Shown here: one piece after another, positions 1 to 11,200 of the stretch
Numbering within the stretch: the stretch's first letter is position 1
Layout of the letters: each line of letters opens with the position of its first letter
Source of the DNA: Baffinella frigidus
Taxonomy: Eukaryota; Cryptophyceae; Cryptomonadales; Baffinellaceae
Reading direction: 5' to 3'
Assembly (NCBI GenBank): GCA_026770585.1
Contig: MU646528.1
Location: 318,556 to 347,498, forward strand
DNA: 28,943 bases
Notes under the pieces: generated by a model
What the model was told of the DNA's origin: nothing
Seen by the model: only the letters and a program-made list of their open reading frames with translations
Databases searched by the model: none
Position numbers and translations under genes: made by a program

Positions 1-206
1 GGGTTTGGGGTACAGGGTTAAGGGTTTAGGGTTTAGGGTTTAGGGTTTAGGGTTTACGGTACAGGGTTTAGGGTTTAGGGTTCAGGGTTTATATTTTCGG
101 GTTTAGGGTACAGGGTTTAGGGTTTAGGGTTCAGGGTGTATGGGTTAGGGGTTAACGGTTTCGGGTTTAGGGTACAGGGTCTAGGGGGTATGGGTTAGGG
201 ACGTAC
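1..206 (-). repeat. TTTAGGG-type heptamer array in intron
   Basis: Degenerate TTTAGGG repeats (G-rich on plus) with scattered TACAGGG, TTCAGGG and TTCGGG variants. It is internal intron sequence, since a coding exon follows; whether the window edge is near a chromosome end cannot be seen. Confidence 0.9.
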
Positions 207-278
207 AGTTTGGATCGTGAGGATGAGCACGCCCGTGTGGGACGAGCCGTTGGCTGCGGAGAAGCTCGGTGAGAGCAC
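207..278 (-). CDS. Exon 59, last in window (residues 2183-2206)
   Basis: Encodes VLSPSFSAANGSSHTGVLIL plus TIQT. Acceptor CAG after CCCCAAAC repeats; consensus-like donor GTACGT. The gene continues past the left edge. Confidence 0.88.
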
Positions 279-2159
279 CTGGTGTGGGGTTTGGGGTTTG
301 GGGTTTGGGGTTTGGGGTTTGGGGTTTATCGATGTAGCTTTTGAGGTGCTGGGTTTTGGGTTTTGGGTTTTGGGTTTTGGGTTTTGGGTTTTGGGTTTTG
401 GGTTTTGGGTTCTAGGTTTAGGGTTTTGGGGTTTGGGTTCTGGGTTCTGGGTTTTGGGCGTTGGGTTTTGGGTTTGGTGTTTGGTGTTTGGTGTTTGGGT
501 TTGGGGTTTTGGGTTTAGGGGTTGACGCCTCAGTACTAGTGATTGGATGCACTCATACGAAACTCATCATTCATATGCTAGTACGGGGCGCGCACTGCTC
601 TGGGTAGGACAGAGACCTGGCAGACATCCCGGGATTCCGTAGAGCCGCCCAGGCACGTGTACCCAGCCTCCACGGCACACTCGGAATCACACCCGTCGCC
701 GCTCGCCGAGTTGGCGTCGTCGCACACCTCCGTCCCCCCAACCTGTCCACGCCAGGTCATTTTACTACACGATCTTCGAGAAAAGTTGATTCTACCCGGG
801 AAACACGCCAAAAGTGTTGGGAATTGGAGCTCTTTGCCACCGGGTTTTTTAAAAATCTGTACCACGATACGCCATCTAAACACTTTTAGCGTTCACAAGT
901 GTGTATGAAAATCACACCCGTCGCCGCTCGCCGCATTAGCGTCGTCGCACGCCTCTGTGCCCCCCACCTGGTTTAGAGTTTGTTTGGGGTTTAGGTTGAG
1001 GATTTAGAGTTGAGGGGTTAGGGTTTAGGGTTTAGGGTTCAGGATTGAGGGTTCATGGGCGAGGGTTTGACGTGTGGGGTTTAGAGTACCTGTAACCCGA
1101 TCCGGCGGCCGTCCCCACACAGGGTGCGGCACTCCGTCTGGCCGCCGAAGGGTGTTCCGGGAACTCCGTCTGATGCGGCGCAGACCCAGCCGGACTCGAT
1201 TTGGCATTGGGAGGAGCATCCGTCGTTGTTGAGTGTGTTGGCGTCGTCGCACCCCTCCAGCTCGGAACGCACCTGCGTTTGTTGGGTTTGGGGTTTAGGG
1301 TTGCACGTGGACGAACCTGCAAAAATGATAGGTCTTGGTTTAAGGCGGTGACGACATATGCCGGACTCGGGTTGGCCGACTATTCTCAAGGTGATCGGTG
1401 TTGAGGTTGTTGCCGTCGTTCTAGGGACGAGGTTTCAGCGGTGTCCAACACACTTCAAGGCAGGCACCTGGCCGTCTCCGCACGCGACGAGCGCCCACGG
1501 CCCGCCGGCAGGCAGCGCGTTGTAGTAGGAGCGGGTGTGTCTAACACTCGACCGGACGTGCCTAACACTCAACCAGGTGTGTCTAACACTCGCCCGAATG
1601 TGTCTAACGCTCGCCCGGGTGTATCTAACACTCGCCCGGGTGTGTCCCATACCTGTCCGTCTCCGCACGCGACGAGCGCCCACGGCCCGCCGGCAGGCAG
1701 CGCGTTGTAGTAGAGCGCACTCGACGGCACGACCGAGAAGACGCCGTTAAGCCCGTCGCGACTCCATAGAAGCTGGATGCGCGCCTGGCCGGTGAGCTCT
1801 TTGTACTCGAGATTGATGTCGAAGAGGCCGTTGGCCGTGAGGTACGCTGTTGCTGAGAGCGACGTCGCCGTTGTGTACCTGGTTCGTGGATCGATTGGTT
1901 ATTTGTTGTGGATTTTTTTTTTGTTGGTGGTGGATTGATTGATGGTGTGTTGGTTCGTGGATGGATTGGTTATTTGTTGATTAATTGTTTGATGATTGAT
2001 TGATTGAAGTTTTTGTTTTTGGCCGGGTGTTGATTGATTGTTTGTTGGTTCGTGGATCGATTACTGTTTGAGGTTCGAGCGAGTGATGGTTTGAATTGAT
2101 TGATTCATGACCGAACCGTTAAGCGAGAAATTGCTTGCTGTTTGGATGATTTGATTTGA

Positions 2160-2202
<43 letters not shown>

Positions 2203-5200
2203 GCCGCAATTCACAGTCTTAGGTTCGAGGGCAAATACCGCTCATGAATCAGCGTCTCGTACTGCAGCGAGAACCGCACATCTTGACGGAACACAATTCA
2301 TCGCCTCACGCCGGATGATACGAGGGACGATACCACTCATCCAACGCACGCGGTAGTAGCTAGTCAATTTCACCACATTTCAGAAGGCTTTGCGGGTAAG
2401 AAAAACAAAGAGGGCGGACACCACTCGTCGATGAGAGTCTCGTACTGCAGCGAGAACCGCACGCCCTCCCTCGCCGTGAACGACGCACTCGCCTCATCCA
2501 CCGTCAGCCGGTCATCACTCTCGGATAGTGGAGATAGGAGGAGCGTTGTGCCCCCCGTGTCAGCCCTGGGTTGGGGTTTGGGGTTTGGGGTTTGGGGTTT
2601 GGAGTTTGGAGTTTGGGGTTTGGGGTTTGGGGTTTGGGGTTTGGGGTTTGGGGTTTAGGATTTAGGGTTGAGGGTTTATGGTTTAGGGTCTGAGGTTTGG
2701 GGTTTGGGGTTAGGGGTGTGGAGCTTAAAGTTCAGGGTTTAGGGTTTAGGGTGTACGTCTGCGTCCCCGTCAGCCCCGAGAGGGTGATCTTCGACGCGGA
2801 ATTGCCCGACATGGCAATGTTCAGCGAGAGGGTGACAGTGAGGAGGTTCACGATCCCGCACGCGTTGCACGGCCATGGGGATGACTGCCCGATCCTCTTC
2901 TCGAGAAACACCTGGGAACACATTTTCATGGGTTTAGGGTTTTGGGTTTGGGGTTTGGAGTTTAGGGTTTGGGGTTTGGAGTTTGGGGGTTAAGGTTTGG
3001 GGTTTGGTGTTTGGGGTTGAGGATTTATGGTTTATGGTTTATGGTTTATGGTTTATGGTTTGGGTTTAGGGTTTGGAGTGTAGGGTTCAGGCTTTAGGGT
3101 TCAGGGGTTCGGGTTTCGGGGTTCAGGTTTCGGGTTTCGGGTTTCGGGTTTCATGTTTCGTGTTTCGTGTTTCGTGTTTCGTGTTTCGTGTTTCGTGTTT
3201 CGTGTTTCGGGCTCAGGGTTCAGGAATCACCGGGTCCTGGATCGTCAACGGCGCCGCATCCCCAACCGACACCCCCTTCAGACCGGTCAGCTGCGTCGCG
3301 ACATCCTTATCCATCGCTAGACGGTCGAGAGACACTCCCGGGGAGTAGCGGCCGCCCGTGACGCGGATCGCGCTGATGACTACTGTGGGTGAGCCTTGCC
3401 CGAGGTCCGGGTTCCGCACCTGCAAAACAACCCCCTGTTAATGAAGTGTACAACTTCGTAACTAACTGTACACCGGTACAACTGTTGTAACGGTGAACTG
3501 TTTTCACAGGTGAAAACGGTTATACTGCATAACTGACTGTACAACTGACCAACCACTAACTCAACCACAACCCCATCACCAACCGGTTGAGTTGTGAGTG
3601 GAGGCCTTGTTCACATCTGGGAAGCTCCTACCAGGTTCACGTGAGAAGACGAGGCTTTCCTAGACCGTGGCGTGGAACAACTCACACTGGGACGGGGACA
3701 TCTCTGGTACAATACACCCCATGCGATTAGTCAACAGCCGTACGCCTTGATCCAACCGTACGGGTAACTCCTTTGATCATCCGCCACTAAACACCTCTCT
3801 ACGGGGGACTCCAACCTGGAACGAGAAGACATAGCGCTGAAACTCCGTCAAGTTCCCCCTCACAAACAGCGTCGCTGTCTTCCCCACATTATCCCACTCC
3901 GCCACCCCCGCTACCCCCCCCGGGGTGTTCGTGAACTCCGAGGAATCCGGGCCGGAGAGCTGCATGATGCCCGGGGCTGCGTCACCCCCCGTGAGGCCCG
4001 AGATGGAGACGACCTGGGGTTTGGTGTTTGGTGTTTGGTGTTTGGGGTTTGGGGTTTGGGTTTTGGGTTTTGGGGTTTGGGTTGTTGGGTGTGGGGTTTG
4101 GTGTTTGGGGTTTGGGGTTTGGGGTTTGGGGTTTGGGGTTTGGGGTTTGGGGTTTGGGGTGTGAGGTTCGGGGTTTAGGGTTTGGGGTTTAGGGTGTGAG
4201 GTTCGGGGTTTAGGGTTTGGTGTTTGGGGTTTGGGGTGTGGTGTTTGGTGTTTCGGGTCTGGGGGCTGGTGTTTGGTGTTTGGGGTGTGGGGTTTAGGGG
4301 TTAGGACCGCCTCGTTGGTGACGGGGACGTTGGTGGCGAGGGTCACGGTGATGGTGTTGGTCGCGCCGGGGTACGGGATGCTCTGCGCGATGGGTTTGGG
4401 GTGTAGGGTTAAATCGAGAGTGGGGACTTTGTTCGCCAGGCCCGGCACGCGTCAGTCTTGCAGCAGGCTACCAACATGCCACCGGCAGATTTCTGGGGAT
4501 TTCTGGGGTGGTAGAGGCGGGACCTGGCCGATGTTGCGCACGATGAATTGGGCCCCGAAGATCTTCATCGGCGCGGCGTCCCCGACCTGCGACACAGGGT
4601 GGGTTTGGGGGTCAGGGTCTGGGTGGGTCTGGGCCCAGAACCCACCAACGCGGCCCGGACCCACCCAGAGCGTTGATCCTCGAGATGAGGGACTAGGACT
4701 GATGGACAGGAGCTAGAGCTGAGGGACCCGCAGACCGCAGTCGCACCCACCACGAACTACCCCGGAATCGAGACCGATGATCATGGGAGGTGAGCGCCGC
4801 CCCTGGGAGCCCTCTCACCTGTTGCAGTCCCACACCCACCGCGAACAACGCAGGAACCGCGAAGGTTCTGCCTCCGGAATCATGACTGAACCGGACTAGC
4901 TTACTCCCACAAGCCCCTCGGCATACTCCAGAGTGGGACGGACACGCACCACGGGTGGTCAGGTCTGGCGTGATATCCAGCGCTGCTGTCTAGCTTTGCC
5001 TCGCTCGGGTTGACCGGCTATTCTCAAGTTGGCACGCTGGGATTCCGGTACAAACCCGTCAACTTTGGCGCGGAAAAGAGCCCGGGCGCACCAAATCGGT
5101 GAACCCAAATAGAGTGAACGAGAGCTAAGAAGGACACGCACCACGGGCGGCGGAACGGCGGTCGGGAACGGGGGCGCGGTGGTCAAATCCGGCGTGATCT

Positions 5201-8200
5201 CGAGGGCGGCCGTCGCGCCTGAGGGCATCCGTGCTGCGAGCACCCCGCCGGAGGCTCTCGCCGCCCTGGTGCGGGGTTTGGGGTTTGAGGGTTGGGGTTT
5301 GGGGTTTGGGGTTTGGGGTTTGGGGTTTGGGTTTTTGCGTTTAGGGTTTAGGGATTCGGGTTTAGGGTGTAGGGTTTAGGGGTTTGAGGGGGGGGATCAG
5401 CCATGCTTCAGCGCAACGTTTCAGGTGTGGGGAAGGACAGGGTGTCCGCCAAAGTGAAACGTTTCGGTTGGGACGATAGTTGGGGAAGGAACGGAGATCT
5501 AACACTCTCTCGGCGGAGGGAGGACCAACCCTCTCTCGACGTTCACGTTTCAGGAGAAATGGATGTGGGGGAAGGACGGGGCGTATGGGGGAGGGAAAGG
5601 AGACCAAACGGTTCAGGTGGAAGGGGTGTGGGGGAGGGACTGGAGACCGGAGGGAGCCGCGCACGGCGCGGTTGAAGGTCAGGTCCACGTCTCGCGCCAC
5701 CTGTCACGTCCGAGGTTAGTACCAGTCACATCCGGGCGTGGTACTGGGCACGTCCGGGCGTGGTACTGGGCACGTCCTGGGGGGTGTCCCTAGAGAGGGG
5801 TTGAAGGCCAGGTCCACTTCCCGCGCCACCTTGATGCAGAACGTTAGAGACGCACATGTTTCGACGCGACTTGGTACACAACTTACAATAGATAGCTTGC
5901 CAACCCATTTACAATAATAACTGTAATTGTGTGCACCAGAGACACGTCCCAATAAGTCCGCCTTGACCGATGGCTTTCGGGATTGACCTGGGAGACGAGG
6001 CAGTGGTCTGCGGCGCAGCCGGAGCGCGTGGCACCAGTCACGTCCGGGCGTGCCAATAGTCACGTCCGGGCGTGGTACCAGTCACGTCCGAGGGTGGTAC
6101 TAGCCACGTCCTGAGGGGCGACCCTGGAAAGGCACCTGGGAGACGAGGCAGTGGTCTGCGGCGCGCCCGGAGGCTGGTTTCCCGGCGCACGTGCACGCTG
6201 TCCCCGCCGCTGTCGATAGCACCGGGTCACCTGGCCCCGGTTCATATGGACATCAGCTGTAAATACAAACTTTTGACCATCAACGTTGAAACCCACGTGC
6301 ACGTGCTGTTCCCGTGGACCGCCGATAGCACCGGATCGCCTGCTCCGCGCGGTTCAGGGTTTAGGGTTGAGGAACCCTACACCTAAGCCTGCTCGCACGC
6401 CACGCTCAGGGTGCAGCGTGCACATGACCGTTTTCGAGGTCCTGATCAGACACAGCCTCGTCGGGGGGGGGTGCACACATGGCGGCCGTGTTGGTATTAA
6501 CAACGTTCTCTCTGTAGGAGGGGGGGGGACGCACTTGTGGAATAGCCAACGCCCGGGTGGTAGATGGTGACGTTGAGGATGGCCCCCGAGCGCTGCACCA
6601 TCGACGCTGCTGCGATCGACCGCGCCCCCGATACCGACACCTTAGGGTTTGGGGTTTGGGGTTTGGGGTTTGGGGTTTAGGGTTTGGGGTTTGTGGTTTG
6701 TGGTTTAGGGTTTAGGGTTTAGGGTTTGGGGTTTAGGGTGTAGGGTTTATTGTTTATTGTTTATTGTTTATTGTTTATTGTTTATTGTTTATGGTTTATG
6801 GTTTATGGTTTATGGTTTATGGTTTAGGGTTTAGGGTTTATGGTGTAGGGTTTATGGTTTATGGTTTGTGGTTTGTGGTTTATGGTTTATGGTTTAGGGT
6901 TTAGGGTTTAGGGTGTGCACCTGGACGTCCGGGGCCGCCTGCGCCACTGCGGAAGTGTTGACCTGATTCAGGGTTTAGATTGTTAGGGTTGATAGTTCCG
7001 GGTTTAGAGTTTATGGTTGAAGTGTTCAGGACTTAGGGTTAGGGGTTTAGGGTGTGGGGTGTAGGGTGTAGGGTGTAGGGTGTAGAGTGTAGGGTGTAGG
7101 GTGTAGGATTTAGGGTGTAGGGTGTAGGGTTTAGGATTGAGGGGTTGGGGTTTAGGGATTGGTGATTAGGGGTTGGTGACCTCCAGAGAGAACGCGTATG
7201 TGACATTCGCGTACATTGTTTTCCCGGACGCGACCGTGAGGACGAGTGTGCCTGATTTGGGGTTTAGGTTTTGGGTTTGAGGTTTTGGGTTTTGGGTTTT
7301 GGGTTTTGGGTTTGGGGTTAAGGGTTTAGGTTTCAGGGTTTGGGGTTTAGGGTTTAGGGTTTAGGGTTTAGGGTTTAGGGTTTAGGGTTTAGGGTTTAGG
7401 GTTTAGGGTTTAGGGTTTAAGGTTTAGGGTTTAGAGATTGGGGATTTTGGTTCATGGTTCATGGTGTAGAGTTGAGAGTGCACGGTTTGGGGTTTGGGAA
7501 TGAGACCTGATGACTGTGTCCACGCGCCCGTGCCGCCAAAGACGGACGCGAAGTTGGACTGAAGGTTGAAGGGTTTAGGGTTTAGGGTTTAGGGTTTAGG
7601 TTTTAGGAATAAGGGTTTAGGGTTCAGGGTTTAGGGAACAGGGTTTTGGCGAAGGGGCACACTTGGACGATGTTCCTGGAGTGGGTTAGGTTAGGTGTCT
7701 AGGTTTTAGGGTCTAGGGCTTAGGGTTTAGGGTTTAGGGTTCAGGGTTTCAGGTTTAGGGTTTAGGTTCTAGGGTCTAGGGTTTGCACCTGGATGATGTA
7801 GGTGGAGTGGTTGGACGCGGGCGTGGTGAGCGACGTGCCAAGCGTCGCGATGTTGGATACATAGGACACGATCGGCGCTGTTTCGGCAGGGACAGTCCCC
7901 GAGGCGTTCGTATACACCTGCCATATATGTCAGGGCGCTCAGTACATATATGGACGCTATATATGTACACGCTATATATGTACGCGTACTGGGTCAGTCG
8001 TGTGTCATGTTCAGAGCGCGGGGGCGGTCCCCGAGGCGTTCGTATACACCTGCCATCAACGGCTCCAGTGTCACGGGCGTGAGGGGGAAGAGGAGGTTTA
8101 TTAAGTTGGCAAACACGACCGCTTCACGCTCGGGCGTGCCGAGCGTCGCGATGTTGGATAAATAGGACACGATCGGCGCTGTTTCGGCAGGGATCGTGCC

Positions 8201-11200
8201 TGAAGCGTTCGTATACACCTGTCATCAATGGCTCTAGTGTCACGGGCGTGAGGGGGAAGAGGAGGTTTATTAAGTTGGCAAACACGACCGCTTCACGCTC
8301 AGGCGTGCCGAGGGTCGCGATGAGGGAGAGGTAGGAGATGATGGGGGATGTTTCGGCAGGGACGGTGCCTGAGACGGTGGTGTACATCTGCCATGCGTCC
8401 TGGGTCAGTCACCGAGGCGGGTCAAAGACGTTTAGATCACTCATGTCAAAGACGCATATACCTTTGGATCACTCATCTCTAGGCGTGCGAGGTAAAGCAC
8501 ACCGTCGAATATTTCAGGTTCGGTCGCGACGCACGTCAACCCGACTGGAGCCTCAATCGGGTTCACCGACTATTCTTAAGTTGACATGCCGTGCGTACGG
8601 TAAAAACCCGTCAACGTCAGAGCGTACCGTGAGGTCGCAACCCTCAATTCTGAGCCCTGGAAACTTAACCCCGCACCCTAGACCCTGAACCCTTACCGTG
8701 AGGTCGCAGCCCTCGAAGATCTGGTCGCGGCTCGGGGCGGAGGACAGGAACACTTCCGTGCTGGGCGCAAGGTGTACAGACTATTCTTAAGTTGACATGA
8801 CCGACTATTCTTAAGTTGACAACGTTGGAGCGTACCGTGAGGTCGCAGCCCTCGAAGATCTGGTCGCGGCTCGGGGCGGAGGGCAGGAACACTTCCGTGC
8901 TCGGCGCCCCGTATACCACTGCCAACACCACACCCAGCCATGCGTCAGTCTCGCCGCAGGCTACCACCACGCACCATGCCCCCCCCCTCACGCGACACAA
9001 TCGCGCCGCACGGGGCTTGCTTCAACACACTGGCTGCATGTGCAGCGATTTCACGGGAGTTACAGACGAGTTTTGGGAAGACAATTTTTTCCAGGAAGTG
9101 AGGGGCGGATTTCTGGGGAGTGAGAGTGACCTGCATCCCCCGTGTCGAGCACCACGCGCAACCCCTGCAGCAGGAGGGTCCCCGTGTCCGCAGTCTGCGT
9201 CCCGTTAAGTCCCGCGAGGGATATAGCGTCCCCCGGGACCAGGTCGACGTTTGATGCGAGGGTGACGGTTATGGTGACCTGGTGTGGGGTGTAGGATTTG
9301 AGGTTTGGTGTTTAGTGTTCAGTATTTAGTGTTTAGTGTTTAGTGCTGATGGTTTATGATTTATGGTTTATGGTTTATGGTTTATGGTTTAGGGTTTGGG
9401 GTTTCTGGTTTCTGGTTTCTGGTCTATAGTTGATAGTTTAGGGTGTAGGGTTTAGGGTGTAGGGTTTAGGGTTTACAACAACGCCCGGCGAGGCGCGGGA
9501 TTGGGCGATTTCGCGGACGTGGAGCGCTGGCGCGTCCACCTGCCAAGAGGCGAAATCATAAGTTTAGAACCAGAATGGTTTCGATCGGAAACAGGGTTTC
9601 TGACTTCGCGCACAAAATCAGGATTTCGTGCGCCAAGTCAGAAACCCTGTTTCTGATCAAAACCCCGGTTTTCTAAGCCAAAATTCTGACAAGAAACCCG
9701 GTTTCTGAAGCGAAATTAGAAACGCCAGCGCAGGCGCGTCCACCTGCAAAGAGGTGAAACCAGAATCCGAGACCAGACACCCGGTTTCTGATCAGGGACC
9801 CAGTTTCTGACTAGAAACCCGGTTTCTGAAGAGAAAGTTCTGTGACCAGAGACCGAGTTTCGCGGTGGTGCGAAACGTCAGACTCTGCGGACTCGCCCCT
9901 GTGTACAGAGGCTGTGCGCGGAATCAGACACCCGGTTTCTGATTTCCCCTCTGGAGTTTCTGATTCATCAGAATCCGAAATAAACGCACGTTTCTCTCAC
10001 CCACTTAGCAGCCACCGGGTGCTTTACGGATACAGTCTAAACGATTTGAACTAGAATCTTATCCGTTTGCATTGGATTCTGACCGCATTTCCCCCAGATA
10101 TCCGGGGGAAAACGAACTCGGCCGCTGCTAAGTGGGGGGCGGACCTCGAGGGGGGCAGCGTCTCCCGGGAATCCGTGAAGGACGTTCGGCCTCCGGAGCC
10201 GGTCGCCATTGATCACCTCCGAAGGAATCGACGCAGACCTACACGAGTCAGTCAACCTCGGTCACTTTGCGGCGGACCCCTCCCGCAGCAAAGTGTGTAC
10301 ATCCGCGATCACCCCCCCCTCGTTCCCCCCGCAGACCTAAGATCGGTGTTGATATCAGGGCGAGCACAGGTCGAGTACACGTCGGTTGAGAATGAGCCAA
10401 CCACGGACAGTCTCCGGCGGACCCCTTCCTCATCAATTTATGGCTGAAACCATAGTCATTTGCAACCATATTCATGCAAAAAATCTGAAAACCACGAGGC
10501 ACTTCCCACAACCAGGAAAGGGGGGCGCGCCCCACCCGGTAGCGTTCACGGACAGCGCCGGCGCCGCCTGCGCGCTCTCCGGATTCACGACTGCGAACGC
10601 GAACTTATACACGTGCCCCGCGGCCATCGTCGTCCCGCTGGCGATTGAGAGCGTGAGCGTCCCGGTGTCCTGGGTCCATGTCCCCGCTCCGCCGAAGACT
10701 GCGGCGCTGCCCGTGTCGGCAACCTGGTTTGGGGTGTGGGCTTTGGGGTGTTTTGGGGTGTGGGGTTTGGGGTGTGGGGTTTGGGGTGTGGGGTTTGGGG
10801 TGTGGGGTTTAGGGTTTGTGGTTTGTGGTTTGTGGTTTGTGGTTTGGAGTTTGGGGATTGGGATTTAGGGGTTAGGGTTTATGGTTTTTGGTTTTTGGTT
10901 TATGGTTTATGGTTTATGGTTTATGGGTAAGGGTTAGGGTTTATGGGTCAGGGTTTATGGGTAAGGGTTCATGGGTTAGGGTTCATGGTTCCGGGTTTAA
11001 GGTTGAGAGGTTAGGGTTTAGGGGTTAGGGGTGATAGGTTATTGTTCATGGTTCAACCTCAGTCAGCGCCAGCGATGATGAATCAGGCGTCTGCGTTCCC
11101 GTCAGGCCTGAGATGGTGACGACGGACGCGTCGGTGGACGCGAGCGCGTAGCTGGACGCGAGGGACACCTGGGTTGGGGTTATTGTTTATTGTTTATTGT

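Noticed and set aside
217-525. Plus-strand ORFs rich in VWGLGFGV
   Set aside because: Direct translation of TTTGGGG/TTTTGGG arrays; the same happens at every array. No sign of a real protein.
910-967. A third DUF4215 exon
   Set aside because: Only the first 19 codons match; the frame then reaches a stop inside the MITE-like insert and there is no good donor. It is treated as a copy of the exon 58 start.
3777-4448. A 223-codon minus-strand ORF reading through exons 51 and 52
   Set aside because: The middle and the ends are translated heptamer array (TPNPKPQ-type). Splicing at GTCCTA and CAG gives the conserved NEA-VVSISG join, so this is two exons with the intron read through.
4881-4938. Promoter or regulatory element suggested by the repeated ATCATGACT...TTACTCC segment
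   Set aside because: It occurs in two introns (also 14461-14519) with no link to any transcription start; best described as a dispersed repeat.
7343-7430. A real telomere or chromosome end
   Set aside because: TTTAGGG tracts recur at many internal sites (also 26023-26110 and 27375-27470) between coding exons, so they are interstitial.
8050-8387. ORFs with PEREAVVFANLINLLFP as extra coding exons
   Set aside because: They are the intronic part of the 169-bp tandem unit. Consecutive units are out of frame with one another and the sequence is absent from the working exon 42.
8961-9130. Open frame after exon 40 (VTLTPQKSAPHFLEK...)
   Set aside because: It superficially resembles an APxFxxK segment but ends in a stop; the GTCACT donor to TAG acceptor join gives the right phase for exon 41.
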